A stretch of 64,000 nucleotides of DNA, taken from NCBI GenBank assembly GCA_050950645.1, contig JBMNHZ010000011.1, positions 13,202 through 77,201 of the forward strand, written 5' to 3'. The notes beneath the pieces are model-generated. The model was not told where the DNA came from and did no database searches. It was given only the letters and a program-made list of their open reading frames with translations. This document shows positions 7,782-16,947 of the stretch, piece by piece. Within the stretch, counting starts at the first letter, position 1; each line of letters opens with the position of its first letter. This DNA comes from BRH-c25 sp012519325 (lineage in GTDB: Bacteria; Bacillota; Clostridia; Lutisporales; Lutisporaceae). The translations under genes and the position numbers were made by a program.

Positions 7782-8668
7782 CTATAGAGAGTGGATGTAT
7801 TGCACCTCCGGAAGTGCTTTGGAACTGGGGTCTGTTATGTGATGTAAATAATAAAACAGGAGGGGTTCTGCAGAAGAACTATCCTGATATTATCGGAATG
7901 GATATAACACAGCTGAAAGGTCATTTCACAGGGCAGGAACGCTTTCAGTATCTATCAATGCAAATTAAACAAAAGTTCCATATGGAAATCAGTGAAAGTG
8001 CTGAAAGAAAGGCTTGGGATCAATGGATTTTCCTGATATTAACAATGGAATCCATAACAGAACTGAACAATAAGACGCAAGGACAGCTGCTGGGAGGAAA
8101 TGACCTGGCTCTGTTTCAAAGCATACTTCTGACTTCTTTTTCAGATTGGATACCGGTTATTGAAGCTGTTAAACTGCTATTTATTGAATTGAAAGACAGA
8201 AAGAAGCAAATGGAATATTCCGAGGAAAATTGTTTGTACTGTTATTATGTACCCCTTACAACTCCTGAAGTCAGTACGATTTTTGCCGGGTACGGAATAA
8301 ATTTGATAGGTAATACGGCTTTCTTGTCATATAGGGCAGAAAGATATCCACAGCAAAGCCTAAGTGATAAAATTGCTTCCATGTGCATGCAAATACTAAT
8401 CAGCAATGACCGTGCAGCGGAAGCACAAAAGGTTTGTAAACGATTGAAAGAATACCGGTGCCGAGGATATTTGACGGGAATGTTTTCCAATGACAGGTGG
8501 ATAGGAGGCAACCAGAAGGACATAGCCCGGTTAATTGAGAAAGAATCAGGGTATCCTGTATTTTTCCTGGAGATGGATTTTTGGGACAGCAATAATTTAG
8601 ATACATTGGAAGATAGAATAAGGATAATAGCGGAAAGGATAAAACTTTCTCAGGGTTATAACTATTAG
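7782..8668 (+). pseudogene. 2-hydroxyacyl-CoA dehydratase (HgdB-like) subunit, 5'-truncated
   Basis: The frame is open from within the IS end and ends at 8668, giving about 295 codons of host sequence. The C-terminal part carries features of the dehydratase D-component family: two half-domains with a GNQKDIARLIEKESGYPVFF segment followed by LEMDFWDSNNL, which matches the LE.DYWD region, and a final RIRIIAERIK helix. The N-terminus, including the usual start, was removed by the IS3 element. Some internal Cys remain (ENCLYCYYVP, EYRCRGYL). Family members typically run 380-430 residues. Assignment is moderate because identity to well-known enzymes looks low. Confidence 0.5.
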
Positions 8669-8683
8669 CAGCTTGCTTGGGTG

Positions 8684-8723
8684 TGGTATAATTAACGAGG
8701 CGGGGATGTATCCCCGCCTCGTT
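8684..8723 (+). promoter_or_regulatory. Extended -10 promoter followed by a perfect hairpin, upstream of the ABC exporter
   Basis: TGGTATAAT at 8684-8692 is an extended -10. Directly behind it, at 8694-8723, lie 14-bp perfect inverted arms (AACGAGGCGGGGAT and its complement) around a 2-base centre. There is no U-tract after it, so it is not a standard terminator. It would form a very stable hairpin at the 5' end of the mRNA, or it may be an operator. The ribosome site AAGGAGG follows at about 8731. Confidence 0.5.
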
Positions 8724-8744
8724 GAGACGTAAGGAGGATATATT

Positions 8745-10472
8745 ATGCTTAAGAAGCTGCTGCCCTGTTTAGGGGATTATAAAAAATATGCACTTTTAAC
8801 CCCTGTTATGGTTATAGGGGAAGTAATATTGGAGATATTCATACCCCTCATTATGTCGAAGATAATTGATGTGGGTATAGGCAAGGGTGACATAGGCTAT
8901 GTTGTCAGAATGGGAGCTTTGATGGTCCTTATGGCTTTGTTTGCGCTTTTATTCGGAGTCCTGTCAGGGCGTTTCGCAGCTGTTGCGAGTATGGGCTTTG
9001 CCAAAGGAATTCGTAAGACGCTGTTTGACAAGATACAGGAGTTCTCCTTTGCCAATATTGATAAATTCAGCACAGCATCTCTTGTTACAAGGCTTACCAC
9101 TGATATAAACAGTGTGCAGATGGCATTCATGATGATAATAAGGATGCTTGTGCGTGCACCTATAATGCTTGTTAGTGCAACTGTCATGGCAATTGTAATA
9201 AATGCCCGCCTGGCTGTTATGTTTCTTGCAGCCATAGCTTTTTTGGGTGCTGCGCTGTATTTTATCGCTACAAGGGCATATCCCAGATTCAAGGCTATGC
9301 TTGAGAGATATGACAGCATGAATGCTTCCGTTCAGGAGTGTCTGATTGCAATTCGCGTTGTAAAAGCCTTCGTAAGAGAGGATCATGAAAACGAAAAATT
9401 CAGGGCAGCCGCGAATGCTGTCCGAAAAGCACAGCTGAAGGCGGAAAAAATGCTTATATTAAATATGCCGATAATGCAATTTGTAATGTACTGCTGCATG
9501 ATAGCCATTTCGTGGTTCGGGGGCAGGATGATAATCGGAGGAACACTGCTCACCGGCGAATTCATGAGTTTTATCAGCTATGTGGGACAGATAATGATGT
9601 CATTGATGATGATTTCATTTGTGTTTGTAGTTGTTGTCATGTCAAGGGCATCTGCATTCCGTATAGCTGAGGTTCTGGATGAGGAGATTGACATCAGGGA
9701 CAGCAGCGGAAACAAGGATTTGAAGGTGGAGGACGGCTCAGTTGTTTTTGATAGTGTTTCCTTCAGCTACAGTAAAAACAAAGATAATCTAACCCTGAAT
9801 GGCTGCAGCTTTGAAATAAAACCCGGTGAGACAGTAGGAATCATAGGAGGTACCGGTTCCGGCAAAACCAGTCTTGTGCAGCTTATACCCCGCCTCTATG
9901 ATGTAATTGAAGGAAGGGTTTTAGTCGGAGGGCACGATGTGCGGGACTATCGGCTTGATACACTGAGAAGCGCAGTTGCTGTGGTATTGCAGAAGAATGT
10001 TCTCTTTTCGGGGACTATAAAGGAAAACCTCAGGTGGGGAAATGAAGAGGCAACTGATTCTGAAATTATTGAGGCCTGTAAAATAGCACAGGCACATGAT
10101 TTTATAACTTCCTTTTCTGAAGGCTACGAAACTTACTTGGGGCAGGGAGGCGTAAATGTGTCCGGCGGCCAGAAGCAGAGGCTGTCCATTGCAAGGGCGC
10201 TGCTTAGAAGACCGAAAATACTAATCCTGGATGACAGCACAAGTGCTGTTGATACTGCTACCGACAGCAAGATCCGTCAGGCACTCAGGGAAAACCTGAA
10301 GGATACCACAAAAATAATTATAGCTCAGAGGATAACCTCGGTAAGCGATGCTGACAAAATCATTGTAATGGATGACGGAAAAATTAATGCAATCGGTACC
10401 CATGATGAACTGCTTGCCACCAATTCCATTTACAGAGAGGTATATGATTCACAGCAGAAAGGAGTTGCATAA
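8745..10472 (+). CDS. Heterodimeric ABC exporter, subunit with degenerate ATP site
   Basis: 575 residues: six-helix type-1 exporter membrane domain (about 1-310) and a nucleotide-binding domain (330-570). Walker A is GGTGSGKTS, the signature is VSGGQKQRLSIARALL, and Walker B reads ILILDDSTSAVD, with Asp where the catalytic Glu normally stands. The switch position reads IIIAQRIT, with Gln in place of His. Both substitutions mark the degenerate half of heterodimeric exporters of the YfiB/BmrC/LmrC group. The partner starts four bases downstream. Substrate is unknown; drugs, lipids or peptides are all possible. Confidence 0.9.
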   Translation: MLKKLLPCLGDYKKYALLTPVMVIGEVILEIFIPLIMSKIIDVGIGKGDIGYVVRMGALMVLMALFALLFGVLSGRFAAVASMGFAKGIRKTLFDKIQEFSFANIDKFSTASLVTRLTTDINSVQMAFMMIIRMLVRAPIMLVSATVMAIVINARLAVMFLAAIAFLGAALYFIATRAYPRFKAMLERYDSMNASVQECLIAIRVVKAFVREDHENEKFRAAANAVRKAQLKAEKMLILNMPIMQFVMYCCMIAISWFGGRMIIGGTLLTGEFMSFISYVGQIMMSLMMISFVFVVVVMSRASAFRIAEVLDEEIDIRDSSGNKDLKVEDGSVVFDSVSFSYSKNKDNLTLNGCSFEIKPGETVGIIGGTGSGKTSLVQLIPRLYDVIEGRVLVGGHDVRDYRLDTLRSAVAVVLQKNVLFSGTIKENLRWGNEEATDSEIIEACKIAQAHDFITSFSEGYETYLGQGGVNVSGGQKQRLSIARALLRRPKILILDDSTSAVDTATDSKIRQALRENLKDTTKIIIAQRITSVSDADKIIVMDDGKINAIGTHDELLATNSIYREVYDSQQKGVA

Positions 10473-10475
10473 GCT

Positions 10476-12362
10476 ATGGCGGGACCTTTCAGCCGTCGTC
10501 CGGCTGCAAAGCCGAAAGATGTGGGAAAAACACTTAAAAGGATTATGAAATACTTATTAGCATATAGGCTGCAGCTTGCTGCTGTAGCAGTTTCAATTAT
10601 TGTAAGTGCAGCGGCAAATGTTGCCGGCACATATTTCCTTAAACCAATAATTAATCAATATATTGTTCCATATATCGGGAGTAATAATCCTGATATGACG
10701 GGTTTTGCTTCCATGATAGGCATGTTGGCTGCCATATATGCCCTTGGTGTTGCAGGAACCTATGCATATAACAGGTTGATGCTTAATATTTCTACAGGCA
10801 CTCTGTATAAATTGAGAACCGAATTGTTTGCTCATATGGAATCCTTGCCGATAAAATACTTTGATACCCATACCCATGGTGAATTGATGAGCCGGTATAC
10901 AAACGATATCGATACTCTCAGGGAAATGATTAGTCATGGTATTCCTAACTTGTTCTCATCAGCACTGACTGTGACGGGGATATTTGCCATGATGGTTGTA
11001 CTCAGCCCTGTATTGACTGTGCTTGTAGTGTTTGTGCTCATACTTATTCTCTTTGTCATGAATAAGATAGGCGGTCTGAGTGCAAAGTTTTTCAGGAATC
11101 AGCAAAAGGAAATCGGCAGAGTTAACGGTTACATTGAAGAAATGATTGAGGGACAGAAGGTTGTAAAGGTTTTCAGCCGTGAGCAAATTGTAAAGAGCGA
11201 TTTTGATAAAATAAACGATGAGCTGTTCCATGCGGCTGCAAACGCACATACATTTGCAGGAATACTAATGCCGATTATCGGAAACCTTTCCTATATGCTG
11301 TATTCATTGACCGCAGCGGTGGGTGCAATCATGTCGATAAACGGTTATATTGACATAGGGACCATTGCATCATTTTTGCAGTACACGCGAACATTCACAC
11401 AGCCGCTGAACCAGATTTCGCAGCAGATGAGCTCAATATTGACCGCTTTGGCAGGTGCAGAGCGAATTTTTGAAGTGCTGGACGAAAAGCCGGAGGTGGA
11501 TGAAGGCATAGTTGAGCTTGTCTATGCAAGGAAAAATGATAGAGGCGAACTGGAGGAGGCTGAGGGATATACCGGAATGTGGGCATGGAGGCAGCCTCAA
11601 AAGGATGGAAGCGTAATCTACAGTGAACTTAAAGGAGATGTGCGCTTTGAAGATGTCACCTTTGGCTATGAGGAGAACAAAATTGTATTGGACGGAATAA
11701 GCCTATATGCAAAGCCGGGCCAGAAAATAGCCTTTGTAGGCTCTACCGGTGCAGGCAAGACAACCATTACAAACCTGATCAACCGTTTTTATGACGTACC
11801 CGACGGAAAAATCAGGTATGACGAAATAAACATAAACAAAATCAGGAAGGCAGGCTTAAGGCGCTCCCTGTCAATGGTTTTGCAGGATACACACCTGTTT
11901 ACGGGAACAGTCATGGAAAACATCCGCTACGGCAAGCTGGATGCGACTGATGAGGAGGTTATAAATGCAGCAAAGCTTGCCAATGCACATTCCTTTATAA
12001 TGCACCTGCCCCAGGGCTATAATACAATGCTGACTTCGGACGGTGCCAATTTGAGCCAGGGGCAGCGCCAGCTTATCGCCATTGCAAGAGCAGCAGTTGC
12101 CAACCCTCCTGTTTTGATACTGGATGAAGCAACAAGCTCAATTGATACAAGAACAGAAGCATTGATAGAAAAGGGTATGGATACCCTTATGGAAGGCAGA
12201 ACGGTTTTTGTTATTGCCCATAGACTCTCCACTGTCCGGAATTCCAATGCCATAATGGTTCTGGAAAACGGAAGGATTATCGAACGGGGAGACCACGAGG
12301 ATCTGATTGCCAAGGGCGGAAAATACTATCAGCTCTATACAGGTATGTTTGAGCTGTCGTAA
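10476..12362 (+). CDS. Heterodimeric ABC exporter, catalytically canonical subunit
   Basis: 628 residues with the same domain order as the preceding gene. The NBD has canonical residues: STGAGKTT Walker A, LSQGQRQLIAIARA signature, ILDEATSSID Walker B with catalytic Glu, and FVIAHRLSTV with the switch His. A family-typical insertion of about 50 residues (KNDRGELEEAEGYTGMWAW) lies between the membrane domain and NBD, as in YfiC/BmrD-like subunits. It pairs with the upstream subunit. Its 3' end overlaps convergent metF by 28 bp. Confidence 0.9.
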   Translation: MAGPFSRRPAAKPKDVGKTLKRIMKYLLAYRLQLAAVAVSIIVSAAANVAGTYFLKPIINQYIVPYIGSNNPDMTGFASMIGMLAAIYALGVAGTYAYNRLMLNISTGTLYKLRTELFAHMESLPIKYFDTHTHGELMSRYTNDIDTLREMISHGIPNLFSSALTVTGIFAMMVVLSPVLTVLVVFVLILILFVMNKIGGLSAKFFRNQQKEIGRVNGYIEEMIEGQKVVKVFSREQIVKSDFDKINDELFHAAANAHTFAGILMPIIGNLSYMLYSLTAAVGAIMSINGYIDIGTIASFLQYTRTFTQPLNQISQQMSSILTALAGAERIFEVLDEKPEVDEGIVELVYARKNDRGELEEAEGYTGMWAWRQPQKDGSVIYSELKGDVRFEDVTFGYEENKIVLDGISLYAKPGQKIAFVGSTGAGKTTITNLINRFYDVPDGKIRYDEININKIRKAGLRRSLSMVLQDTHLFTGTVMENIRYGKLDATDEEVINAAKLANAHSFIMHLPQGYNTMLTSDGANLSQGQRQLIAIARAAVANPPVLILDEATSSIDTRTEALIEKGMDTLMEGRTVFVIAHRLSTVRNSNAIMVLENGRIIERGDHEDLIAKGGKYYQLYTGMFELS

Positions 12363-13231
12363 AAGCTTCTTATTTCGGAAATCTGTGATATTATCCCTAT
12401 GGCAACCTCAGGGCGGTTCATGGTATATAAATGTATACCGTCCACACCAAAAGAGAGCAGGTCAATTATCTGTTCCGCTGCGTAAGCTATACCTGCTTCC
12501 TTCAGGGCAGCGGGGTTATATCCGTATTTGTCAAGGATACGTCTGAACTTAACAGGGATAGTAGCACCGCAAAGCCCTGTGATGCGTTCAATCTGTTTCT
12601 TGTTTATTACGGGCATAATACCGGCGGAAACAGGAAGATTTACCCCCAGTATTTCAAGCTTTTCCTTGAAGGAATAAAACATCTCGTTATCAAAGAAAAG
12701 CTGGGTTATGAGAAAATCAGCGCCTTTTTCGACCTTCAGCTTAAGATGCTTTAAATCCTGAACCTTATCGGGGCATTCGATATGCCCTTCGGGATAGCAG
12801 GCAGCACCTATGCAGAAGCCGCCGGCTTTTTTTATGTGTTCTATAAGATTCCCAGCGTATTTGTACTGGCCGTGCGTCCCGGATGTAGGATCAAATCCGG
12901 CAGGGAAGTCTCCCCTTAATGCCATTATATTTTCAATATTGCTTTTTCTCAGTTGTTCGAGAATACTGTCAATATCGGCTCTTGTTGCACCTACGCAGGT
13001 AAGGTGGGCAAGGGCTTCGATATTATACTTGTTCTTAATGATATCAGCGATTTTAACCGTGTGAGATTTTGTGCCGCCGCCGGCTCCGTAGGTAACGCTA
13101 ATAAAAGCGGGCTTCAGATCCGACAGTTGGTCTATAGTACTCAATATAGTATCTATAGGAGCCTCCGGCTTTGGAGGAAATATCTCCAAAGATATAACAG
13201 GTTTGTTTTTAAAAAATTCCTTAATTTTCAT
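12335..13231 (-). CDS. metF: Methylenetetrahydrofolate reductase
   Basis: 298 residues forming one FAD-binding TIM barrel. Motifs: SLEIFPPKPE near the N-terminus (catalytic Glu), SVTYGAGGG, LAHLTCVGA, NIMALRGDFP and DFLITQLFFDNE. It reduces 5,10-methylene-THF to 5-methyl-THF, the methyl donor for the MetH encoded at 18437-20812. Length and motifs are normal and the start at 13231 has an AAGGAGA ribosome site. The clostridial type often works with ferredoxin or another partner rather than NADH alone. An IS6-like element sits immediately upstream (13257-14520) and may have separated metF from its original promoter or operon. Confidence 0.93.
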   Translation of the reverse strand: MKIKEFFKNKPVISLEIFPPKPEAPIDTILSTIDQLSDLKPAFISVTYGAGGGTKSHTVKIADIIKNKYNIEALAHLTCVGATRADIDSILEQLRKSNIENIMALRGDFPAGFDPTSGTHGQYKYAGNLIEHIKKAGGFCIGAACYPEGHIECPDKVQDLKHLKLKVEKGADFLITQLFFDNEMFYSFKEKLEILGVNLPVSAGIMPVINKKQIERITGLCGATIPVKFRRILDKYGYNPAALKEAGIAYAAEQIIDLLSFGVDGIHLYTMNRPEVAIGIISQISEIRSFYDSSNIPV

Positions 13232-13256
13232 AATCTATCTCCTTTCAAGGTTCTGC

Positions 13257-14520
13257 GTTTTGTAAAGTTAAATGAAAATTGAGAACCTGCTACATTTTCT
13301 GGTACAATGTTTTTGCCACAAAACACTTTACCTCCCAGAAAGGAGCAAGTTCTCATGCAAAAAATTGTATCATTTAAATGTCCTAAGTGCAACAATTCTC
13401 ACTCGTTTTATCGTTATGGCAAAGATAAGGATGGTTTCCAAAAGTATCAATGCCGTAACTGCAACCATCAGTTCGCACCTGATCGACCTAGTGTCAAGGA
13501 GGTGCAGAACTATCCTCGATGCCCCGTTTGCGGCAAGGCATCCTTCATCCACCATGATTACAAGCATTACACCAACTATCGCTGTGGTGATAAGTCCTGC
13601 TATCACTCATTCTTCGTTGCCAAGTATACTTCTGTAGACCCAGCTTCCATGTCAAACTTGTTTGGAAAAACTGATTTCAAGGGTATGAGATATCCGGTGC
13701 ATCTGATCATCACAGCGCTTTCGATGTTTTATCTTGGTAAAAACTCTTTTAGAAATATCGCTTTGATATTCCAGATAGCATTCAATGTCAAGGTTTCTCA
13801 TACCACTATCAGCGACTGGTGCAAGAAGTTTGCTCCCATGTTCCAAAACTTTAGTCTGCAACTTATGCCTGCCCTCAACTTCGATTCTGATGAGTGGCAT
13901 ACAGACGAGACTGTAGTGAAAATCAATGGAATCAAGCATTACATCTGGTTCATTATTGATTCTGAAACTAGGTTCATACTAGGTTATCACCTGTCACCTC
14001 ATCGCGACTCCCCACAAGCCTTTACACTGATGGAGTCAGTCAAGGCACTTGGAAAGCCTGGGTCAATAGTTTCTGATCGTTATAGTGCCTACAAGGTACC
14101 TGTAAAATCCATATTCGACGGTGTTAAACACGTAAGGGTTCAGTCATTCAAGGATGACATATCTAACAACCTCATAGAATCCTTCCATCATCAGTTCAAG
14201 GCTTGGTACAAGACGAAGCAGGGATTCAATTCCTTTGATTCGGCCAATAACCTGATCAGTATGTTTGTATTCTTCTTTAACTTTGTCAGACCGCATTCAT
14301 CGCTTGATGGTCTTACACCTGCTCAAGTTGCTGGTTTAAAGCTATCAGCTAAAGAAAAACGGAAGTTCTTACTTGTAGCCTAAATTCCGCTTAGTTACTT
14401 CCCAACTGCTGCACTGTGGATTGTCACAGGGCAGGCGCTAGCCTGTTCATTTTACCCTTGACCATCCATAGGGAAGCAGTTACTAACTTGTTTGCGGAAT
14501 TTTGAGCTATTTTACGAAAC
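13257..14520 (+). mobile_element. IS6/IS240-like insertion sequence, apparently intact
   Basis: About 1.26 kb with imperfect terminal inverted repeats (GTTTTGTAAAG at 13257 and the complement of the end at 14520, GTTTCGTAAAA, with AAAATT matching further in). It encodes a single transposase. No clear direct repeat of the target is visible at the ends. It lies between metF and the homocysteine operon, both on the opposite strand. Confidence 0.7.
13355..14383 (+). CDS. DDE transposase with two N-terminal zinc ribbons (IS6/IS240-like)
   Basis: The start is taken at 13355 (MQKIVSFKCPKCNN), where the AGAAAGGAG ribosome site fits, giving 342 residues. Two Cys4 zinc-ribbon motifs come first (CPKC...CRNC and CPVCGK...CGDKSC), then a DDE core: WHTDETVVKI (first Asp), IVSDRYSAY (second Asp) and NNLIESFHHQFK (Glu). 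The final RPHSSLDGLTPAQ is typical of DDE_Tnp_IS240 proteins. The reading frame is intact, so the element could be active. Exact family naming needs comparison with reference elements. Confidence 0.8.
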   Translation: MQKIVSFKCPKCNNSHSFYRYGKDKDGFQKYQCRNCNHQFAPDRPSVKEVQNYPRCPVCGKASFIHHDYKHYTNYRCGDKSCYHSFFVAKYTSVDPASMSNLFGKTDFKGMRYPVHLIITALSMFYLGKNSFRNIALIFQIAFNVKVSHTTISDWCKKFAPMFQNFSLQLMPALNFDSDEWHTDETVVKINGIKHYIWFIIDSETRFILGYHLSPHRDSPQAFTLMESVKALGKPGSIVSDRYSAYKVPVKSIFDGVKHVRVQSFKDDISNNLIESFHHQFKAWYKTKQGFNSFDSANNLISMFVFFFNFVRPHSSLDGLTPAQVAGLKLSAKEKRKFLLVA

Positions 14521-14534
14521 ATTGTGCTAATCTT

Positions 14535-15275
14535 TCATGTTAACTTTACTGAGTCAGGTTCTGTTAAATTTATATCACCCCAGGCACCCATCCTGTCACC
14601 GGCTATTATAACGACTCCGTCTATCCCCTGGATAGACATGGCACATTCAATTCCGGCTTTGATATCATACTTATTCTTTACCACATTTCCAACAGCAGTG
14701 GCGGCGGCATCCGCAAGGACTGTATCTTTCGAGATTACAACTGCGGCGTCAGCTTTGCCAAAGCTTAGTGAGTGGCCGACGGTTCCGCTGGATGTACATA
14801 TTCCAAGTTCCTGATTGCTGCCGGGGATACTCAGGGCAAGCTTGTTGGATAAGGGTGAGCTGCCGGCAAATATGAGTATCCGCCTGTCTTTTTTTGATTT
14901 CAGAAATATATCGCCGCCGTTTTCCACCAGCACTTCATCCGAATACTTAAGAAGATACCTGCCCACATATTTTGATACTGCTCCGGCTACGGCTGCCATA
15001 GGGCCGACATTTGCAAGCAGTGCAGCCCGGCACATATCTTGTATTATATCAGGCGCATCGTGCTCTGGTTCAACCGGTACCAGGCTTGTTAAAAACCCGG
15101 GATTCTTCTTGATATAATCCGAAATATATTTCCTGTATTTATTAAGGGCAGCTTTTGCTTCCTTATCCAGATTTGTCCCGGCAAATATCTGTAAATCGGA
15201 TTCATACTTGGTTACATTGAAGCCTGTAAGTTCATCTGTTTTCATATACTTGCGGTAAATTCTTTCCTGATACAT
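14535..15275 (-). CDS. UPF0280 (ApbE-like) protein of the homocysteine operon
   Basis: 246 residues. Family marks: NPGFLTSLVP, MCRAALLANVGPMAAVAGA, ENGGDIFL, SSGTVGHSLSFGKADAAVV and KYDIKAGIECAMSIQGIDGV. The fold is related to ApbE flavin transferase/T-protein-like proteins but the chemistry is not settled. In methanogens, COG2122 members are genetically linked with COG1900 (HcyBio) and a ferredoxin in forming homocysteine from aspartate semialdehyde and sulfide. The same three genes are adjacent here. The ribosome site AAGGAGAAC precedes the ATG at 15275. The start overlaps the ferredoxin gene by 44 bp. Confidence 0.85.
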   Translation of the reverse strand: MYQERIYRKYMKTDELTGFNVTKYESDLQIFAGTNLDKEAKAALNKYRKYISDYIKKNPGFLTSLVPVEPEHDAPDIIQDMCRAALLANVGPMAAVAGAVSKYVGRYLLKYSDEVLVENGGDIFLKSKKDRRILIFAGSSPLSNKLALSIPGSNQELGICTSSGTVGHSLSFGKADAAVVISKDTVLADAAATAVGNVVKNKYDIKAGIECAMSIQGIDGVVIIAGDRMGAWGDINLTEPDSVKLT

Positions 15276-15474
15276 AAGTTCTCCTTATCTGAGCCTGAAG
15301 GCTGAGCGCCCTTGAGGGGCACGCCTTTACACAAGCACTGCAATTAGTGCAGAGAAGTTCATTATAACTGATAGTCCATGATTCAGCTTCCATTTTCAAA
15401 GCTCCGCCCTTGCATGCTGCGGTACAGGCACCGCAGTGGACACATTTACTTCCGGATATATTAAGCTTGTTCAT
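15232..15474 (-). CDS. 2x[4Fe-4S] ferredoxin of the homocysteine operon
   Basis: Eighty residues with two cluster-binding motifs: CVHCGACTAAC and CTNCSACVKACP. The first motif lacks the usual Pro after the last Cys, and an extra Cys-rich spacing is absent. The N-terminal NIL domain seen in some archaeal partners of COG1900 is missing, so this is a short form. It probably supplies electrons to HcyBio or UPF0280 during sulfur insertion. The gene is sandwiched between the two with overlaps on both sides (14 bp and 44 bp), implying translational coupling. Ribosome site GCAGGAGGT lies before the ATG at 15474. Confidence 0.85.
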   Translation of the reverse strand: MNKLNISGSKCVHCGACTAACKGGALKMEAESWTISYNELLCTNCSACVKACPSRALSLQAQIRRTYVSGKNLPQVYENR

Positions 15475-16633
15475 ACTGTACCTCCTGCAGGGATTTCAGC
15501 ACTGCTCCCTCAGGGAAGGAAGCTATCGGGGCTTGCAGAGTGAATCCCTTTTCCGCAACCCAGCTCTTTAGTACCTGGGCTATTTCCCTTGATTTATACA
15601 GGCTAGTAAGAGGTGAAGTTTTTACCTTTTTGCCTTCAATGGAAACAAATCCGCTTCTCAATTCCTCATAGCTGCATTGTGTTAATACAGGCTTATTGCT
15701 GCTTTGTACACTATAATCCACAATATTTGTATATATGTCCTTGTTCCGGACTGAAAGATTTAAAAGCAGATCCGTATCCAGAACCGGTATTGGTATCCCT
15801 ATGCCTACAAACATTGAAATGCCGTATTTTTCAAAGACTGCCGGTTGAATAAATTCAGTACTCATTTCTTTAAGATTACCTATTACCGCAAGGGTACAAG
15901 CATTGGACAGGGGAACCCCGTTCTCTCCTCTCGGTTTACCGCTGGCAAATTGAGTTCCCTGCCAGGCTACGTAGCCTTCCGCGCCTGCTAGAAAAATCCT
16001 TGTGCCTATACCTATGGTTCTTAGGTAGGGATCCTTCAGTAAAGGACTTAGTTCTCCTGCGGTCGAATAATTCACATTACCCAAAAAAGGCTGAAGTACT
16101 CCCATATATGTGTACAAGGTTCTGTCCGATGTATTCGCAGCTGCGGAGTAGTTCTGATAGCAGTTTCTCGGGTTGTACAAATAGGCTTCATTTATCGTAT
16201 CTTTGGTTATATAAGTATCCAGTTCTTTCCTGGGATAACAATCAGTGCCCCTTGAGTATGCCTTGAGATGTATTTTCTTGCCATCTATCAGGTTGCATAT
16301 TACATGAGCGCCTCCGTATTCAATATCCCTGTCCTTTGAGGGTTCAGTGGCTCCTATGTATGTATCCACCGAAGCAAGCCCCCCATATGCGCTTACATTG
16401 TCCAGCTCAATTTTCTCCATTTTGATTGGAGGATCCGAGTGCCCGAAATTAAGAAAGGCGCCTGTGGAGCACATGGGGCCAAAGGTTGCTGTTGTTACTA
16501 CATCTACGTATTTTGCAGCATCAGAAATGCCCTTCTCATCTACAATGTCGAATAATTCTTCTGCCGTAACTACTACTGCATTGCCTTTCCTGATTTTTTC
16601 ATTGATTTCTTCATAACTTTTCTTTACTGTCAT
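15461..16633 (-). CDS. Homocysteine biosynthesis protein (HcyBio, DUF39/COG1900)
   Basis: About 390 residues from the ATG at 16633, chosen because AGGAGG lies upstream; an in-frame upstream start would sit in the T-box terminator. Family features: NAVVVTAEELFDIV, TFGPMCSTGAFLNFGHSDPP with a conserved Cys, AYGGLASVDTYIGATEPS, YGGAHVI, RGTDCYPRKE and YLYNPRNCYQNY with further Cys. It is proposed to convert aspartate semialdehyde and a sulfur donor to homocysteine, bypassing homoserine acylation. The operon lies behind a methionine T-box, and metF and metH are nearby, so it feeds the methyl-transfer step. The role in bacteria is inferred from archaeal genetics. Confidence 0.85.
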   Translation of the reverse strand: MTVKKSYEEINEKIRKGNAVVVTAEELFDIVDEKGISDAAKYVDVVTTATFGPMCSTGAFLNFGHSDPPIKMEKIELDNVSAYGGLASVDTYIGATEPSKDRDIEYGGAHVICNLIDGKKIHLKAYSRGTDCYPRKELDTYITKDTINEAYLYNPRNCYQNYSAAANTSDRTLYTYMGVLQPFLGNVNYSTAGELSPLLKDPYLRTIGIGTRIFLAGAEGYVAWQGTQFASGKPRGENGVPLSNACTLAVIGNLKEMSTEFIQPAVFEKYGISMFVGIGIPIPVLDTDLLLNLSVRNKDIYTNIVDYSVQSSNKPVLTQCSYEELRSGFVSIEGKKVKTSPLTSLYKSREIAQVLKSWVAEKGFTLQAPIASFPEGAVLKSLQEVQYEQA

Positions 16634-16659
16634 TTTTACTGTACCTCCTGGAATAAATA

Positions 16660-16945
16660 AAAAAGCTCTCATCCCATATAGGGACGAAAGCTATTCGTGT
16701 TACCACCCTGTTTCTTTTTTGCCTCGCGACAAAAAACTCTGCAAGTGACTCTTCAAAACTGATTCATCACCGTGCTGTATAACGTCAGCCTGCCGTTACA
16801 GGCTAAGCAAATGCCTCACCTGTACAGTTCAAGGACCATGTTGGGTTGGCTTCATGTACCGGTTCCCATCCTTCCCGGCTCTCTTTGACACTCGGTCCAA
16901 CTTACTCTTCCCATCATCACCATTGCGTTCTTTAATATTTAAATC
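16660..16945 (-). ncRNA. T-box leader, methionine specifier
   Basis: The minus strand holds the full T-box layout. Stem I starts with GGGAAGAGTA. The 14-nt T-box core is at 16696-16709 (AGGGTGGTAACACG). A terminator stem at 16661-16697 is followed by a U-run. Aligned on the shared CCTTGA after the specifier of the asparagine T-box in this window, the specifier is AUG at 16837-16839. It is therefore predicted to read uncharged tRNA-Met and to switch on the homocysteine operon during methionine starvation. Confidence 0.85.
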
Positions 16946-16947
16946 AT

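Noticed and set aside
8694..8723. Hairpin before the ABC exporter as terminator of the truncated dehydratase gene
   Set aside because: No U-tract follows, and it starts directly after a promoter -10. It is listed as a regulatory element instead.
13232..13256. SAM riboswitch before metF
   Set aside because: Only 25 bp separate the metF start from the IS end, and no S-box features are visible.
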